Origin: Chitinophaga polysaccharea
Lineage (GTDB): Bacteria; Bacteroidota; Bacteroidia; Chitinophagales; Chitinophagaceae
Assembly: GCF_007829335.1 (NCBI RefSeq)
Contig: NZ_VIWO01000002.1
Span: 186,001 to 250,000, forward strand
Direction: 5' to 3'
DNA length: 64,000 bases
Positions 9,301-17,177 of the stretch are shown piece by piece. A program made the translations under genes and the position numbers. The notes under the pieces were generated by a model. That model was not told the DNA's origin. It did not search any database and saw only the letters and a program-made list of their open reading frames with translations. The number at the start of each line of letters is the position of its first letter. Within the stretch, counting starts at the first letter, position 1.

Positions 9301-9393
9301 GGGCTGGATCCGGAACAATCCATCGGCGGAACCACCTATTACCGTTATCCGGCTATTAAATCACTATCCGCCGGTATTAACCTCAGCTTCTAA
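6304..9393 (+). CDS. SusC/RagA-family TonB-linked outer membrane protein
   Basis: 1029 residues. A signal peptide (1-20, ending IFAQ) is followed by a carboxypeptidase-D regulatory-like domain (about 23-95; VTGRIYSAKDNTPLPGATVVVKGT), a TonB-box-like DIDEVVVVAYG, the plug domain (about 110-215; VDGVPYGG, ALYGSRGANGVIIITTKKG) and a 22-strand barrel. SusC proteins import glycans or peptides across the outer membrane using TonB energy, with a SusD lid. The SusD partner starts 11 nt downstream. No glycoside hydrolase, sulfatase, SusE/F or SusR/ECF regulator is adjacent, so the substrate cannot be inferred. I kept the ATG at 6304 because the signal peptide begins there. Confidence 0.95.
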   Translation: MLQRLLLSLLLFGPLAIFAQSRTVTGRIYSAKDNTPLPGATVVVKGTTNGTVSDPNGNFTLQVNDPAATTLVIRFVGLESQEVPVSTTPLNISLKSAGKDIDEVVVVAYGTAKKNSYTGSVATIKSDELVNRQVSNVTKALQGLAAGVQSSASSGQPGSEATIRIRGVGSINASADPLYVVDGVPYGGSLSAINPYDIESISVLKDAASSALYGSRGANGVIIITTKKGKKGGNNIDVRVSQGYSNRAVKDYEKVSTDQYFQMYWEALRNAGLTNGLSPTTAAAQASSNLVRRVGINPYGTAFPQPVGTDGKLVSGAKPLWDDSWNDAMQRTGHRTEADLNISGATDKSRYYIAGGYLDDQGIYLGSGFKRYNVRSNVELDAKKWLKVGLNLSGAHSDQQAPPSEDSRSDNYVNYGRLMSNFYPIYQRDKATGQYILDANGNKIFDFGSYRPSADNPNSNLVATSAIDKHNVIRDDVSARVYGEATIWRGLKFKSSYNADYTNRQSHDYTNPTLGFDAEVGGTVEKATYRTFSWTFNNLLTYEETFNEKHHLSLLAGQEAYKYQTTFMDGQKSGFSLPGLDELSDASLIKDLQGYTDTYTLSSYLGRAEYDYEGKYFLSGSLRRDGSSRFAPNRRWGTFWSVGASWKLTEEKALKNVSWLDLLTLRASYGGQGNDNLGPDSYYNYYPLLEVNSNLGEGGTYRRFLYNPLLKWETNLNFNAGVDFALFNNRFSGTLEFFQRSSKDLLYSKPLAPSLGFGSIAQNIGALKNTGAELTLHGIPVKTKDFSWAIDLNMTRYRNKVTELPQKTIISGTKRLEVGKSIYEFYLRQWAGVDPNTGLPQWYVDKADGSKGITNNYSSASLYGSGSSLPDVYGGITNTFNYKGFSFSFLVAYSLGGKVLDQDYLFLLGTGTSPGRPFATEMLNHWTPDNKNTDVPKLTTINTNWTSVSSRFLYDASYARLKSVNLSYNLPALWMEKAHLHNVMIYLQGENLFTLYKHKGLDPEQSIGGTTYYRYPAIKSLSAGINLSF

Positions 9394-9404
9394 ACATTCA
9401 TGCC

Positions 9405-10898
9405 ATGAACAAGAAATTATTACTGATCATATTCGCAGCGTTGGCGTTCAGTGCCTGCAAAAAAGATTTCCTGGATACCAAGCCTACCAATGCTGTACCT
9501 GACGACCAGGTATTCAGTACAGCCGACAATGTAGAAACCGTATTGAATGGTACCTGGTCCTATATGTTTGAGGAGTTTTTCTCCTATGCGGTGCCCGGCT
9601 ACAAATCCATCAACCTGACCAGCGATGCCATGGGCAGCGATGTAGCCGTGATTTCCTCTTACGGATTCAGTGCGGCGTATGGCTATACGGAAATGAACGA
9701 CAACACCAAGAACCGCGTAAGCGCTTACTGGACCATCTTGTATAAGGTAATCGACAACTGCAATAACATTATCGCACGGGTCGATAATGCCACTGGAGAT
9801 GACAGCAAAAAACAACGCCTCAAAGGCCAGGCATATGCGCTGCGCGCCAACTGCTACCTGACCCTGGCTTCCTTTTACCAGTTCAACAAAACCGGTGCTG
9901 AAAAAGCAGTGCCCATTTATACTACTCCCTCTGGCCCTACTTCCGTTGGAAAGCCCAAAGCCACTATCGGAGAGGTGTATAAACTGGTGATAGATGATTT
10001 ACAAAAGGCGTTGCCGCTGCTGAAAGATTACCAACGCAGTGGTACCCAGAAATGGAAAATCGATGCCAGCGTAGTGAATGGTTTGTTGGCCCGTGCTTAC
10101 TTATATAACCGCCAGTGGCCCGAAGCCATTACCAGCGCCATAGCCGCGCGTAACGGTTATCCGCTGATGTCGGGAGACGAGTATAACAAGGGATTCAGTG
10201 ATATCAGCAATGGCGAATGGATCTGGGGACATGCGCAAACGCCTAATCAAAGTAACGCCAGCTATAACTTTCATTTCCTGGATGTGTCTACGCCGGCGTC
10301 GTACTACCAGAGCTTTATGGCCGATCCTTATTTCAAAAATTTCTTCGATAGTGCAGATGTGCGTTTCCGTTTGTTTGACTGGGATACGCTGCCCGACCAG
10401 GAAGGTTTCCTGCGGTATAAAAAATTCCGCTTCAGGGATCCGGGCGCACTGATCGGCGACCTGGTACTGATGCGCTCCGCTGAAATGTACCTGATCGAAG
10501 CAGAAGCTTATGCCCAGAATGGTAATACCGGCAAGGCAGCAGCAGCGCTGAATGTATTGAGAGATGCCCGCAGCGCCACCCATTATACCGGAAATGGCAG
10601 TCACCTGGTAGATACCATCCTGGTAGAAAGGAGGAAAGAATTATGGGGAGAAGGATTTTCGCTCTCTGATATCATTCGTACAGGCGGTACCGTGGTCAGA
10701 AAACCATTCCTGTCGTACAATGGGCAAGACAGTATTATCAGGGTACCCAGGGGAGATGGTTCTTTTGTGGAAGTAGCAGGACAGGGGCATCAAACACTGA
10801 AACAGCCGGATGGAACGGCTTTCACGCCCTACAGTAATTTTTACTTGTTCGCCATACCAATAACGGAAGTGCAGAATAATCCGAATCTTAACAACTAA
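9405..10898 (+). CDS. SusD/RagB-family nutrient-binding lipoprotein
   Basis: 497 residues. A lipoprotein signal with lipobox FSAC puts the lipidated cysteine at position 18, followed by KKDFLDTKPTNAVPDDQVFSTADNV, the standard SusD opening. The C-terminal part has RSAEMYLIEAEAYAQ and LVERRKELWGEGFSLSDIIRTG, typical of RagB/SusD. It sits on the cell surface and closes over the SusC barrel as a substrate-binding lid. It is co-transcribed with susC (11-nt gap) and followed by a strong terminator, so the transport unit has only two genes. Confidence 0.95.
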   Translation: MNKKLLLIIFAALAFSACKKDFLDTKPTNAVPDDQVFSTADNVETVLNGTWSYMFEEFFSYAVPGYKSINLTSDAMGSDVAVISSYGFSAAYGYTEMNDNTKNRVSAYWTILYKVIDNCNNIIARVDNATGDDSKKQRLKGQAYALRANCYLTLASFYQFNKTGAEKAVPIYTTPSGPTSVGKPKATIGEVYKLVIDDLQKALPLLKDYQRSGTQKWKIDASVVNGLLARAYLYNRQWPEAITSAIAARNGYPLMSGDEYNKGFSDISNGEWIWGHAQTPNQSNASYNFHFLDVSTPASYYQSFMADPYFKNFFDSADVRFRLFDWDTLPDQEGFLRYKKFRFRDPGALIGDLVLMRSAEMYLIEAEAYAQNGNTGKAAAALNVLRDARSATHYTGNGSHLVDTILVERRKELWGEGFSLSDIIRTGGTVVRKPFLSYNGQDSIIRVPRGDGSFVEVAGQGHQTLKQPDGTAFTPYSNFYLFAIPITEVQNNPNLNN

Positions 10899-10939
10899 TA
10901 AAAAAATCCCCCCGCTGTAGCGGGGGATTTTTTTATTAG
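10895..10939. terminator. Bidirectional intrinsic terminator after susD
   Basis: Arms of about 21 bp (10895-10916 and 10919-10939, one bulged C) pair AAAAAAATCCCCC with its complement. A runs and T runs flank the stem, so it serves both susD and the convergent methyltransferase gene. Confidence 0.92.
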
Positions 10940-10946
10940 TTGGGTA

Positions 10947-11510
10947 CTAGTAAATCCACGGCACCAGGCGCTTGGAGTGTTTCATATAGTTAATATATTC
11001 CTCTCCAAATTGCGTGGTCAACATCTTCTCTTCCACGTTTATCCGATGAATAAAGGCCGCCAATACCGGGACAAACGCTACCGCCAATGCCAGCCAGTTA
11101 TTGAGCGATAGACCAAATCCCAGGAAAGAAAGCAGGGAACCGGTATAGGCGGGATGCCGTAATATGCTGTATAGTCCATCTGTTTTCAGGGTGTGGTCTT
11201 TCCGGATGGTAACCACTACAGTGAATAATCTCCCCAGCTGCTGGATAGCTGCGAAACGGAGTATCATACCGAGCAGTATAACGGTTAAGCCTATACGCGT
11301 CATAATTGGACCGGGTACTATGATATACCGCGTTTTATAAGCAAGAAAAACAGCGAGATTCAGGAATACGATGATCACCAGCCATATGTACGCCAGGCTG
11401 CCTTTGTCCTGCTTCTTTTTGTCTGTTTGGGCGCCGCCGCGCAAGATCCTGTGCAAAAGAATTTCAGAGAGAAACCAGGCCAGGTAGATGATGGAGGAAA
11501 CGAGGTTCAT
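10947..11510 (-). CDS. Isoprenylcysteine carboxyl methyltransferase family membrane protein
   Basis: 187 residues with about five hydrophobic helices. The C-terminal half has the ICMT/phospholipid-methyltransferase signature: GLYSILRHPAYTGSLLSFLGFGL, then EEKMLTTQFGEEYINYMKHSKRLVPWIY, where the RHPxYxG and EExxL...F-x-EYxxY motifs bind S-adenosylmethionine. Bacterial members methylate membrane-associated substrates that are mostly unknown. It is divergent from the thioredoxin gene and convergent with susD. Confidence 0.85.
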   Translation of the reverse strand: MNLVSSIIYLAWFLSEILLHRILRGGAQTDKKKQDKGSLAYIWLVIIVFLNLAVFLAYKTRYIIVPGPIMTRIGLTVILLGMILRFAAIQQLGRLFTVVVTIRKDHTLKTDGLYSILRHPAYTGSLLSFLGFGLSLNNWLALAVAFVPVLAAFIHRINVEEKMLTTQFGEEYINYMKHSKRLVPWIY

Positions 11511-11606
11511 ATGCAGGGAGATAAGCGATATTGTATATCTAATATATGTTATATTTTAGGATCTTCAAAAAGTGCGTAATTTGGCATTGGAATTAAATCG
11601 CGTGTC

Positions 11607-11903
11607 ATGGAAAATCTGCAAGCTATTCTACAATCTCCTACTCCTGTATTAGTTGATTGTTTTGCCACCTGGTGCGGTCCCTGCCAGATGGTGCCGCCAA
11701 TCCTAAAAGAAGTAAAAGACAAAATGGGCGATCAGCTACGGATCGTTAAAATAGACATCGATAAGAATCAGCAGCTGGCGGCGCAATGGCAGATCAGCAG
11801 TGTGCCTACTTTATTGTTGTTCAAAGCAGGCCGGCTCATCTGGCGCCAGAGTGGGGTAGTGCCTGCCCACCAGTTAATTCCTATCCTGAAACAAAAGATA
11901 TAA
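11607..11903 (+). CDS. Thioredoxin family protein
   Basis: 98 residues, a compact thioredoxin fold. The active site ATWCGPC (C23 and C26) and the cis-proline loop SSVPTLLLF are intact. No signal peptide, so a cytoplasmic disulfide reductase is likely. It is slightly shorter than the roughly 105-residue norm at the N-terminus. It converges on the lipoprotein gene with only 6 nt between the stop codons. Confidence 0.9.
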   Translation: MENLQAILQSPTPVLVDCFATWCGPCQMVPPILKEVKDKMGDQLRIVKIDIDKNQQLAAQWQISSVPTLLLFKAGRLIWRQSGVVPAHQLIPILKQKI

Positions 11904-11909
11904 TCTCCC

Positions 11910-13061
11910 TTAAAGACTGTTATAAAAACTCTGCAGGTCCCTGGCCAGCACGTCATAAATCGGGCGGGTAAATTCCATAAACAGATCTGAAGGTGGAGGT
12001 GGCGGTACATCCTGTCCACCCATGAGCTTACGGTCCTCATCACTGAGCGCTCGTTCATCCCCCCGGAAAGTACCAAATTGATTTACCCAGGTATAATTGC
12101 CCGGAATGCGGTCGGTACGCAGCACCTGGCCGTTGTTGGTATCGGTAATACGATAGTCCAGCAGTCCTTTCGATACCACCGTCTTTTTGGTGATGTATAG
12201 CGTAGCTTTTACAGTCTGGTATAAATTGATCGTATTGCCACTGGTGTCTTTTGTGGTGCCGGTTACAATTTCCTTTGATACATCCCGCTGGATACGGTCT
12301 ACAAAGGTTTGTCCTACGACAAAGTCAAAAAAGCGCAGTTCGATATACTCGTCAGGGCGGAGATTTTCGCTGCGGGCTATCCGTTCATCGTAAAACTGTA
12401 CAAAGCGGTTGATATTGCGCTGTTGCAGGTTCCTCACGAGGTAATCGCGGAACTGGTCGGCGCTGAACTGGTAGTAGGGCGAACGTACTTCTATCTGGCT
12501 CACTACCACGTTTACGACGCCCAGCTGAAAGGCCTCGTCCATGCGCTGTTTGGTATCGCGATAGTTGGGAATCAATTTGAGGGCGGCACCAAATTCTTCA
12601 TACGCCTGACGGGCACTGACCTTATCGCCGCGATTGAGTAGCTCCGTGCCGCGATCATACCGTATTTCAGCGGCATTTTCCTGGGCGCCGGTGATGGCGT
12701 CGCGATAATCCTTCGGTTGCACTAGTTTCAGGGCAGCAGGGGAGCTGTGGATGCTATTATAGAGGTTTTGAAGCGCCCTATACTCATTCCTGACACTTTC
12801 CCATTTGAGTTGATTATTGGAGCGCAGCCATTCGTTTACCCTGTCTTCTCCCGACTGCAGGGCCTGGTGGTAGGCATCTGGCAGCAACCGTGTGGCGGCG
12901 GCATCCTGTGGTTTGCGATGCAACTTTTTTACAAATGCGAGCACTGCTTCACTGTAGCGGCCTTTGTTGTAGAGCTTTTCACCTGATTTGCAGGAGAGGA
13001 GTAAGGTGTAGGCGAGGAGGGCAACTATACAGCATAACTGCCTGCAGGATAATTTTTTCAA
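11910..13061 (-). CDS. Conserved hypothetical lipoprotein with TPR-like N-terminus
   Basis: 383 residues. A lipoprotein signal (lipobox LLSC, C24) precedes KSGEKLYNKGRYSEAVLAFVKKL, which looks like a TPR helix pair. Further helices to about residue 200 lead into a mixed alpha/beta region to the end, with a proline stretch (DVPPPPPSD) near residue 355. I recognise it only as a lipoprotein type frequent in Bacteroidota; the function is unknown. It lies downstream of smpB on the same strand with a 40-nt gap and may be co-transcribed. Confidence 0.8.
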   Translation of the reverse strand: MKKLSCRQLCCIVALLAYTLLLSCKSGEKLYNKGRYSEAVLAFVKKLHRKPQDAAATRLLPDAYHQALQSGEDRVNEWLRSNNQLKWESVRNEYRALQNLYNSIHSSPAALKLVQPKDYRDAITGAQENAAEIRYDRGTELLNRGDKVSARQAYEEFGAALKLIPNYRDTKQRMDEAFQLGVVNVVVSQIEVRSPYYQFSADQFRDYLVRNLQQRNINRFVQFYDERIARSENLRPDEYIELRFFDFVVGQTFVDRIQRDVSKEIVTGTTKDTSGNTINLYQTVKATLYITKKTVVSKGLLDYRITDTNNGQVLRTDRIPGNYTWVNQFGTFRGDERALSDEDRKLMGGQDVPPPPPSDLFMEFTRPIYDVLARDLQSFYNSL

Positions 13062-13101
13062 GGGGGTAGTTTTAAATGGACTTGTTTACCAGCTTGATTA
13101 T

Positions 13102-13539
13102 TTATTTGAATTGTCGTCTTAATTCTCTGTCAGCTTCCCTGGCTTTGATGGTATCCCGTTTGTCGTGCACTTTCTTACCTTTACCAAGTCCTATCTCCAG
13201 TTTAGCGAGACTTTTATCGGTGATAAACATGCGCAGGGGTACAATGGTATAGCCACGTTCTTTGATCTTATTTTCCAACTTTCTCAGTTCCCGCTTGGTC
13301 AGTAACAGCTTGCGTTCTCTTAAGGGGTCGTGATTGGAAGAAGTACCGTGGGAGTATTCTGCAATATGCAGGCTTTTCACATACAATTCTCCTTTAGAAA
13401 AGTAGCAGAACGAATCATTAAAACTCACCTTATTGGCACGTATAGATTTGATTTCCGTACCCAGCAACACCATCCCGGCAATAAATTTATCTTCTATTGC
13501 GTACTCAAAATATGCCGATCTATTCTTTAATTCTGCCAT
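13102..13539 (-). CDS. smpB: SsrA-binding protein SmpB
   Basis: 145 residues, near the usual 150-160. It binds tmRNA and brings it to stalled ribosomes for trans-translation. The OB-fold core is clear: RSAYFEYAIEDKFIAGMVLLGTEIKSIR, then the RERKLLLTKREL and KLEIGLGKGKKVHDKRDTIKAREADRELRR tail that inserts into the mRNA channel. The start at 13539 fits the family N-terminus. It follows accD, separated by a hairpin. Confidence 0.97.
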   Translation of the reverse strand: MAELKNRSAYFEYAIEDKFIAGMVLLGTEIKSIRANKVSFNDSFCYFSKGELYVKSLHIAEYSHGTSSNHDPLRERKLLLTKRELRKLENKIKERGYTIVPLRMFITDKSLAKLEIGLGKGKKVHDKRDTIKAREADRELRRQFK

Positions 13540-13561
13540 TATTTGCTTTTTAGCGATTTAA

Positions 13562-13592
13562 CAGCCGGCTTTCCATGATGGAAGGCCGGCTG
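13562..13592. terminator. Hairpin after accD
   Basis: CAGCCGGCTTTCC (13562-13574) pairs with GGAAGGCCGGCTG (13580-13592) with one G-U pair and a 5-nt loop. It lies 8 nt past the accD stop codon and before smpB on the minus strand. The T tract is poor, so partial termination or mRNA 3'-end protection is as likely as full termination. Confidence 0.7.
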
Positions 13593-13600
13593 CCAAATGC

Positions 13601-14449
13601 TTAATTTTTGAAGATGGTCAGCAGGCTGGCCAGTTTCGTCTTCAATTCTTTTCTATCCATGATGAAATCCAGGAATCCATGTTCCAGCAGGAACTCTGCA
13701 CTCTGGAAGCCAGCAGGTAAATCTTTTTTAATTGTTTCCTTAATAATCCTTGGACCGGCAAAACCAATGAGTGCACCTGGTTCAGCTATGTTCAGGTCGC
13801 CCAGCATAGCATAAGAAGCCGTTACACCACCCGTGGTAGGGTCGGTCATCAGGGAGATATAAGGCAGCCTTGCATCGGCCAACTGGGTCAGTTTAGCAGA
13901 TGTTTTAGCCATTTGCATCAGGGAAAATGCACTTTCCATCATGCGGGCGCCGCCTGACTTGGAAATAATCATCAGCGGCATCTTGTGAAGAATGCAATAG
14001 TCAATGGAACGGGCTATCTTTTCACCTACTACAGAACCCATAGAGCCTCCAATGAAATTAAAGTCCATACAGGCTACCACCAGGTTGCTCCCCAATACTT
14101 TACCAGCTCCTACTGTCATCGCATCTTTCAGTCCGGATTTCTTCTGGGCATCCTTCAACCTGTCGCCATAAGGCTTCAGATCCTTGAAACCCAGGAAGTC
14201 CGTTGGGTAAATATTAGGAAACAGTTCCTCGAACTGATTGTTATCAAAAATGATCTCAAAATACTCGGCAGAGTTGATACGGTTATGATAATTACACTTA
14301 TCACAAACATAGAAATGCTCCTTCAGATCCTTAACAGTGGTGGTTTTCTTACAGTTAGGACACTTATGCCACAACCCATCCGGTGCTTCCTTCTTTTCAC
14401 TGGTGGTAGTGGAAATGCCTTGTTTAATTCGCTTAAACCAGCTTGACAT
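13601..14449 (-). CDS. accD: Acetyl-CoA carboxylase carboxyltransferase subunit beta
   Basis: 282 residues, normal length. It forms the carboxyltransferase with AccA and makes malonyl-CoA for fatty acid synthesis. The N-terminal zinc ribbon is intact (C30, C33, C49, C52; CPNC...CDKC). The crotonase-like domain shows [36 protein letters not shown] and [17 protein letters not shown], then [13 protein letters not shown]. Its start follows hairpin repeat copy B, which separates it from the aldolase gene upstream. Confidence 0.96.
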   Translation of the reverse strand: MSSWFKRIKQGISTTTSEKKEAPDGLWHKCPNCKKTTTVKDLKEHFYVCDKCNYHNRINSAEYFEIIFDNNQFEELFPNIYPTDFLGFKDLKPYGDRLKDAQKKSGLKDAMTVGAGKVLGSNLVVACMDFNFIGGSMGSVVGEKIARSIDYCILHKMPLMIISKSGGARMMESAFSLMQMAKTSAKLTQLADARLPYISLMTDPTTGGVTASYAMLGDLNIAEPGALIGFAGPRIIKETIKKDLPAGFQSAEFLLEHGFLDFIMDRKELKTKLASLLTIFKN

Positions 14450-14523
14450 ATTTTGCTATTAGATTAGAAAATAGTGGTGCAAGATACGAATTATCGTATA
14501 AAGCCAAAAACATATGAGAAAAA

Positions 14524-14647
14524 GCTTAAAGCATAAAGCGGAAAGCAAAAAGCTATTGCAGCAGAGATGGCAAATATATTATAAAATATAACATAATTTA
14601 TAATCTCTTCTGCAATAGCTTTTTGCTTTCCGCTTTATGCTTTAAGC
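14524..14647. repeat. 3'-abutting hairpin repeat, copy B
   Basis: Two 44-bp inverted arms (14524-14567 and 14604-14647) differ at one base. They carry repeated AAAGC units and the family core AGCTATTG. The right arm ends 5 nt from the stop codon of the aldolase gene, and the element lies between that gene and accD on the same strand. Confidence 0.85.
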
Positions 14648-14652
14648 GCTCC

Positions 14653-15720
14653 TTATGCGTTTCTGTTGATGCAGTTCAGGTCTCTGAACGCTTCTTCCAG
14701 GCGTTTTACAAAGGTTTCTTCGCCTTTGCGCAGCCATACGCGTGGATCGTAGTATTTTTTATTAGGCTTGTCGGCGCCTTCCGGGTTACCCAGCTGTGCC
14801 TGCAGGTAATCTTTCTTCGCTTCGTAGAAATCATGTACACCTTCCCAGAATGCCCATTGCATATCGGTGTCGATGTTCATTTTGATAACGCCGTAACCCA
14901 GGGCTTCTGTGATCTGATGTTTGGGAGATCCGCTACCACCGTGGAATACATAGTATACTGGTTTAGCCGCAGTTTTAAATTTCTCCTGGATGAATTCCTG
15001 GCTGTTGTGCAGGATCACCGGGCGGAGTTCTACGTTACCCGGAGAATATACACCGTGTACGTTACCAAAAGCGGCAGCTACCGTGAAACGGGGGCCTACT
15101 TTAGATAAGATCTCGTACGCATAGGCTACTTCTTCAGGTTGCGTATATAATTTAGCGTTATCTACACCGGAATTATCAACGCCATCCTCTTCACCACCAG
15201 TTACGCCCAGCTCGATTTCGATAGACATACCCAGTTTGTTCATTCTCTCGAAATATTTATGAGAAATTTCGATGTTCTCAGCAATAGGTTCTTCAGACAG
15301 ATCCAGCATATGAGAGCTGTACAGTGGTTGACCGGTCTGTTTGAAATGCACTTCACCCGCATCCAGCAAACCATCGATCCATGGCAGCCATTTTTTGGCA
15401 GCGTGGTCAGTGTGTAATACTACAGGTACGCCATAATATTTAGCTACTTCATGTACGTGTTTAGCACCGGAGATACCACCTGCAATATTGGCCTGCAGCT
15501 TGTCATTCGGCATACCTTTACCGGCAAAAAATTGTGCACCACCGTTAGAAAACTGTATAATCACCGGTGAATTTACCTTAGCAGCTGTTTCCAGTACCGC
15601 ATTCACGGAGTTAGTTCCCACAACATTCACGGCAGGCATAGCAAATCCGTTGTTTTTGGCATCGTTATACAGCGCATCCAGCTCTTCGCCGAATAATACG
15701 CCAGCTCTGTATTTTCCCAT
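14653..15720 (-). CDS. fbaA: Class II fructose-bisphosphate aldolase
   Basis: 355 residues, the FbaA-type length. It interconverts fructose 1,6-bisphosphate with DHAP and glyceraldehyde 3-phosphate using zinc. The metal and catalytic motif VVLHTDHAAKK is at residues 100-110 (D105, H106), followed by SIEIELGVTGGEEDGVDN and the glycine-rich FHGGSGSP phosphate loop. A minus-strand -7 box TATATTTG (15759-15752) lies 31 nt before the start codon. Hairpin repeat copy B follows the gene. Confidence 0.96.
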   Translation of the reverse strand: MGKYRAGVLFGEELDALYNDAKNNGFAMPAVNVVGTNSVNAVLETAAKVNSPVIIQFSNGGAQFFAGKGMPNDKLQANIAGGISGAKHVHEVAKYYGVPVVLHTDHAAKKWLPWIDGLLDAGEVHFKQTGQPLYSSHMLDLSEEPIAENIEISHKYFERMNKLGMSIEIELGVTGGEEDGVDNSGVDNAKLYTQPEEVAYAYEILSKVGPRFTVAAAFGNVHGVYSPGNVELRPVILHNSQEFIQEKFKTAAKPVYYVFHGGSGSPKHQITEALGYGVIKMNIDTDMQWAFWEGVHDFYEAKKDYLQAQLGNPEGADKPNKKYYDPRVWLRKGEETFVKRLEEAFRDLNCINRNA

Positions 15721-15857
15721 ACTCTGATATGTGTTTTATTTTTTAGGAAAGCAAATATAAGGAGTTAAATAGAAGATTTATAGCGAAAAGTAAGTGCTTA
15801 TGTATTAAATCTACCAACAGAAAAATGTATTTTACCCTTTTCTTAACCCGGTTCCAT

Positions 15858-16670
15858 ATGAAAAAATACCTGGCCCTGTTGCTGCTGTTATGGCTGAAGA
15901 TGCCCGTTGCGAAAGCTTTTTCGCCCGAGGCGACCGACTCTCTCCTGTACTATACTTCTTTTGACGGTACCCGTATTCATTATACGGTAAAAGGAAGCGG
16001 TAAACCGGTAATATTAATACATGGCTTTATTGTAGACGGCGAATCCTGGAAAAGAACCGCCTTATATGACGCTTTGCTTTTGTATGGCTTCCGCGTTATA
16101 ACACTGGATATGAGGGGTAATGGCGCTTCAGATCATCCGCAGGACAGCACTGCCTACCTGCACGATGCAGAAGCAAAAGATGTGATGGAGCTGGCCAGCC
16201 GGCTGGGGCTCCAGCACTACCAGGTAGTGGGATATTCCCGCGGATCCATTATCACCGCGCGTTTGCTGGTACTGGATAGTCGTATATCCAGCGCCGTTAT
16301 AGGAGGTATGGGCACCGCTTTCACCAATCCAGCCTGGCCCCGCCGTCAGCAATTTTATGAAGCCCTCTCCGGGAAACCGGTACCGGCATTGGCGACGATG
16401 GTGAAAAATGTGCAGCAGGCCGGCCTGGATCAGCGCGCCCTCGCCTGGATGCAGTTTGGCCAGCCTGCCACCACACCGCAGGAACTGGCCAAAGTACAGC
16501 AACCAGTATTGGTTATCGGAGGGGATAAAGATGAAGATAATGACACCGGCGGATCACTCGCCGCTATGATGCCGGCAGGCATGCATGGTACGGTTACCGG
16601 CGATCATAATTCCGTAGTGCGTAGCGCCGCATTTGCCGCATGGGTGCTGGATTTTCTTCAACATCACTAG
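15858..16670 (+). CDS. Secreted alpha/beta hydrolase
   Basis: 270 residues from the ATG at 15858; an in-frame ATG at 15825 would add 11 residues before the signal peptide. The signal peptide is about 1-20 (MKKYLALLLLLWL...AKA). The hydrolase core has the oxyanion loop LIHGFIVDG, the nucleophile elbow GYSRGS with S127, a late acidic residue in IGGDKDED, and the histidine in GDHNSV. The substrate is unknown; esterase or lipase activity in the periplasm is likely. It ends tail to tail with the Rieske-like gene, whose stop codon overlaps its own (CTAG). Confidence 0.85.
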   Translation: MKKYLALLLLLWLKMPVAKAFSPEATDSLLYYTSFDGTRIHYTVKGSGKPVILIHGFIVDGESWKRTALYDALLLYGFRVITLDMRGNGASDHPQDSTAYLHDAEAKDVMELASRLGLQHYQVVGYSRGSIITARLLVLDSRISSAVIGGMGTAFTNPAWPRRQQFYEALSGKPVPALATMVKNVQQAGLDQRALAWMQFGQPATTPQELAKVQQPVLVIGGDKDEDNDTGGSLAAMMPAGMHGTVTGDHNSVVRSAAFAAWVLDFLQHH

Positions 16671-17113
16671 CTGACGGTCAGCACGCTTCCATCTACTTTT
16701 ACAGTAAAGGCAGACAATGCCGCCGTAGCAGGACCTGTATTTACGGCGCCGGTAGTGGTATACCTGCTGCCATGGCCGCAAGGCGCATTACACTCAATTA
16801 ATTTGGAGCTGTTGTTGTAAGTAGCTACGGTACAGCCCTGGTGCGTACAGGTGCTGGACAACGCAGTGAACGCTGATGCTGTATTACCGCTGCCGGTACG
16901 GATCAGGATAACGCCATTGGAGATTTTAAAATCGCCTACATTAGGCAGATCGCTGGTGAGGTTGAGGGTAAGCTTTGCAGTGCCATTGCCGCCCGCCGGG
17001 GGCGTAGGGGTGGGATTGTCATTACTGCCGCCTTTACTGCAGGCCGCCAATCCCGCTGTGCAAGCCAGTGCCAGCGTTAGTCCGAGGTTGGAAACAAAAT
17101 CTCTTCTTTCCAT
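16667..17113 (-). CDS. Rieske-type 2Fe-2S lipoprotein with an atypical second ligand motif
   Basis: 148 residues from the ATG at 17113; 17143 is also possible. The N-terminus has a Tat-like ERRDFVSN motif and a lipobox LAAC (C25), then a Pro/Gly linker (30-45) and a small Rieske domain. The first cluster motif CTHQGC (89-94) is canonical. The second reads C108-NAP-C112-G-H114-GS instead of C-P-C-H-G-S, so no C-x2-H pair exists; C108 and H114 could still ligate through a longer loop. The downstream NTGPATAAL matches the family GPA turn. A periplasmic electron-transfer role is expected if the cluster forms. Confidence 0.8.
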   Translation of the reverse strand: MERRDFVSNLGLTLALACTAGLAACSKGGSNDNPTPTPPAGGNGTAKLTLNLTSDLPNVGDFKISNGVILIRTGSGNTASAFTALSSTCTHQGCTVATYNNSSKLIECNAPCGHGSRYTTTGAVNTGPATAALSAFTVKVDGSVLTVS

Positions 17114-17177
17114 AAATGTGCGTTTTTTTGTTGATCTATTCACTGTTTACGCAAACGAAAAGAAGAAGGTTGCCTCG

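Noticed and set aside
12309..12641. Many 60-215 residue open frames antisense to real genes (this one opposite the TPR-like lipoprotein gene)
   Set aside because: They are shadows of coding sequence on the other strand, with no start signals, no recognisable domains and no room for their own promoters.
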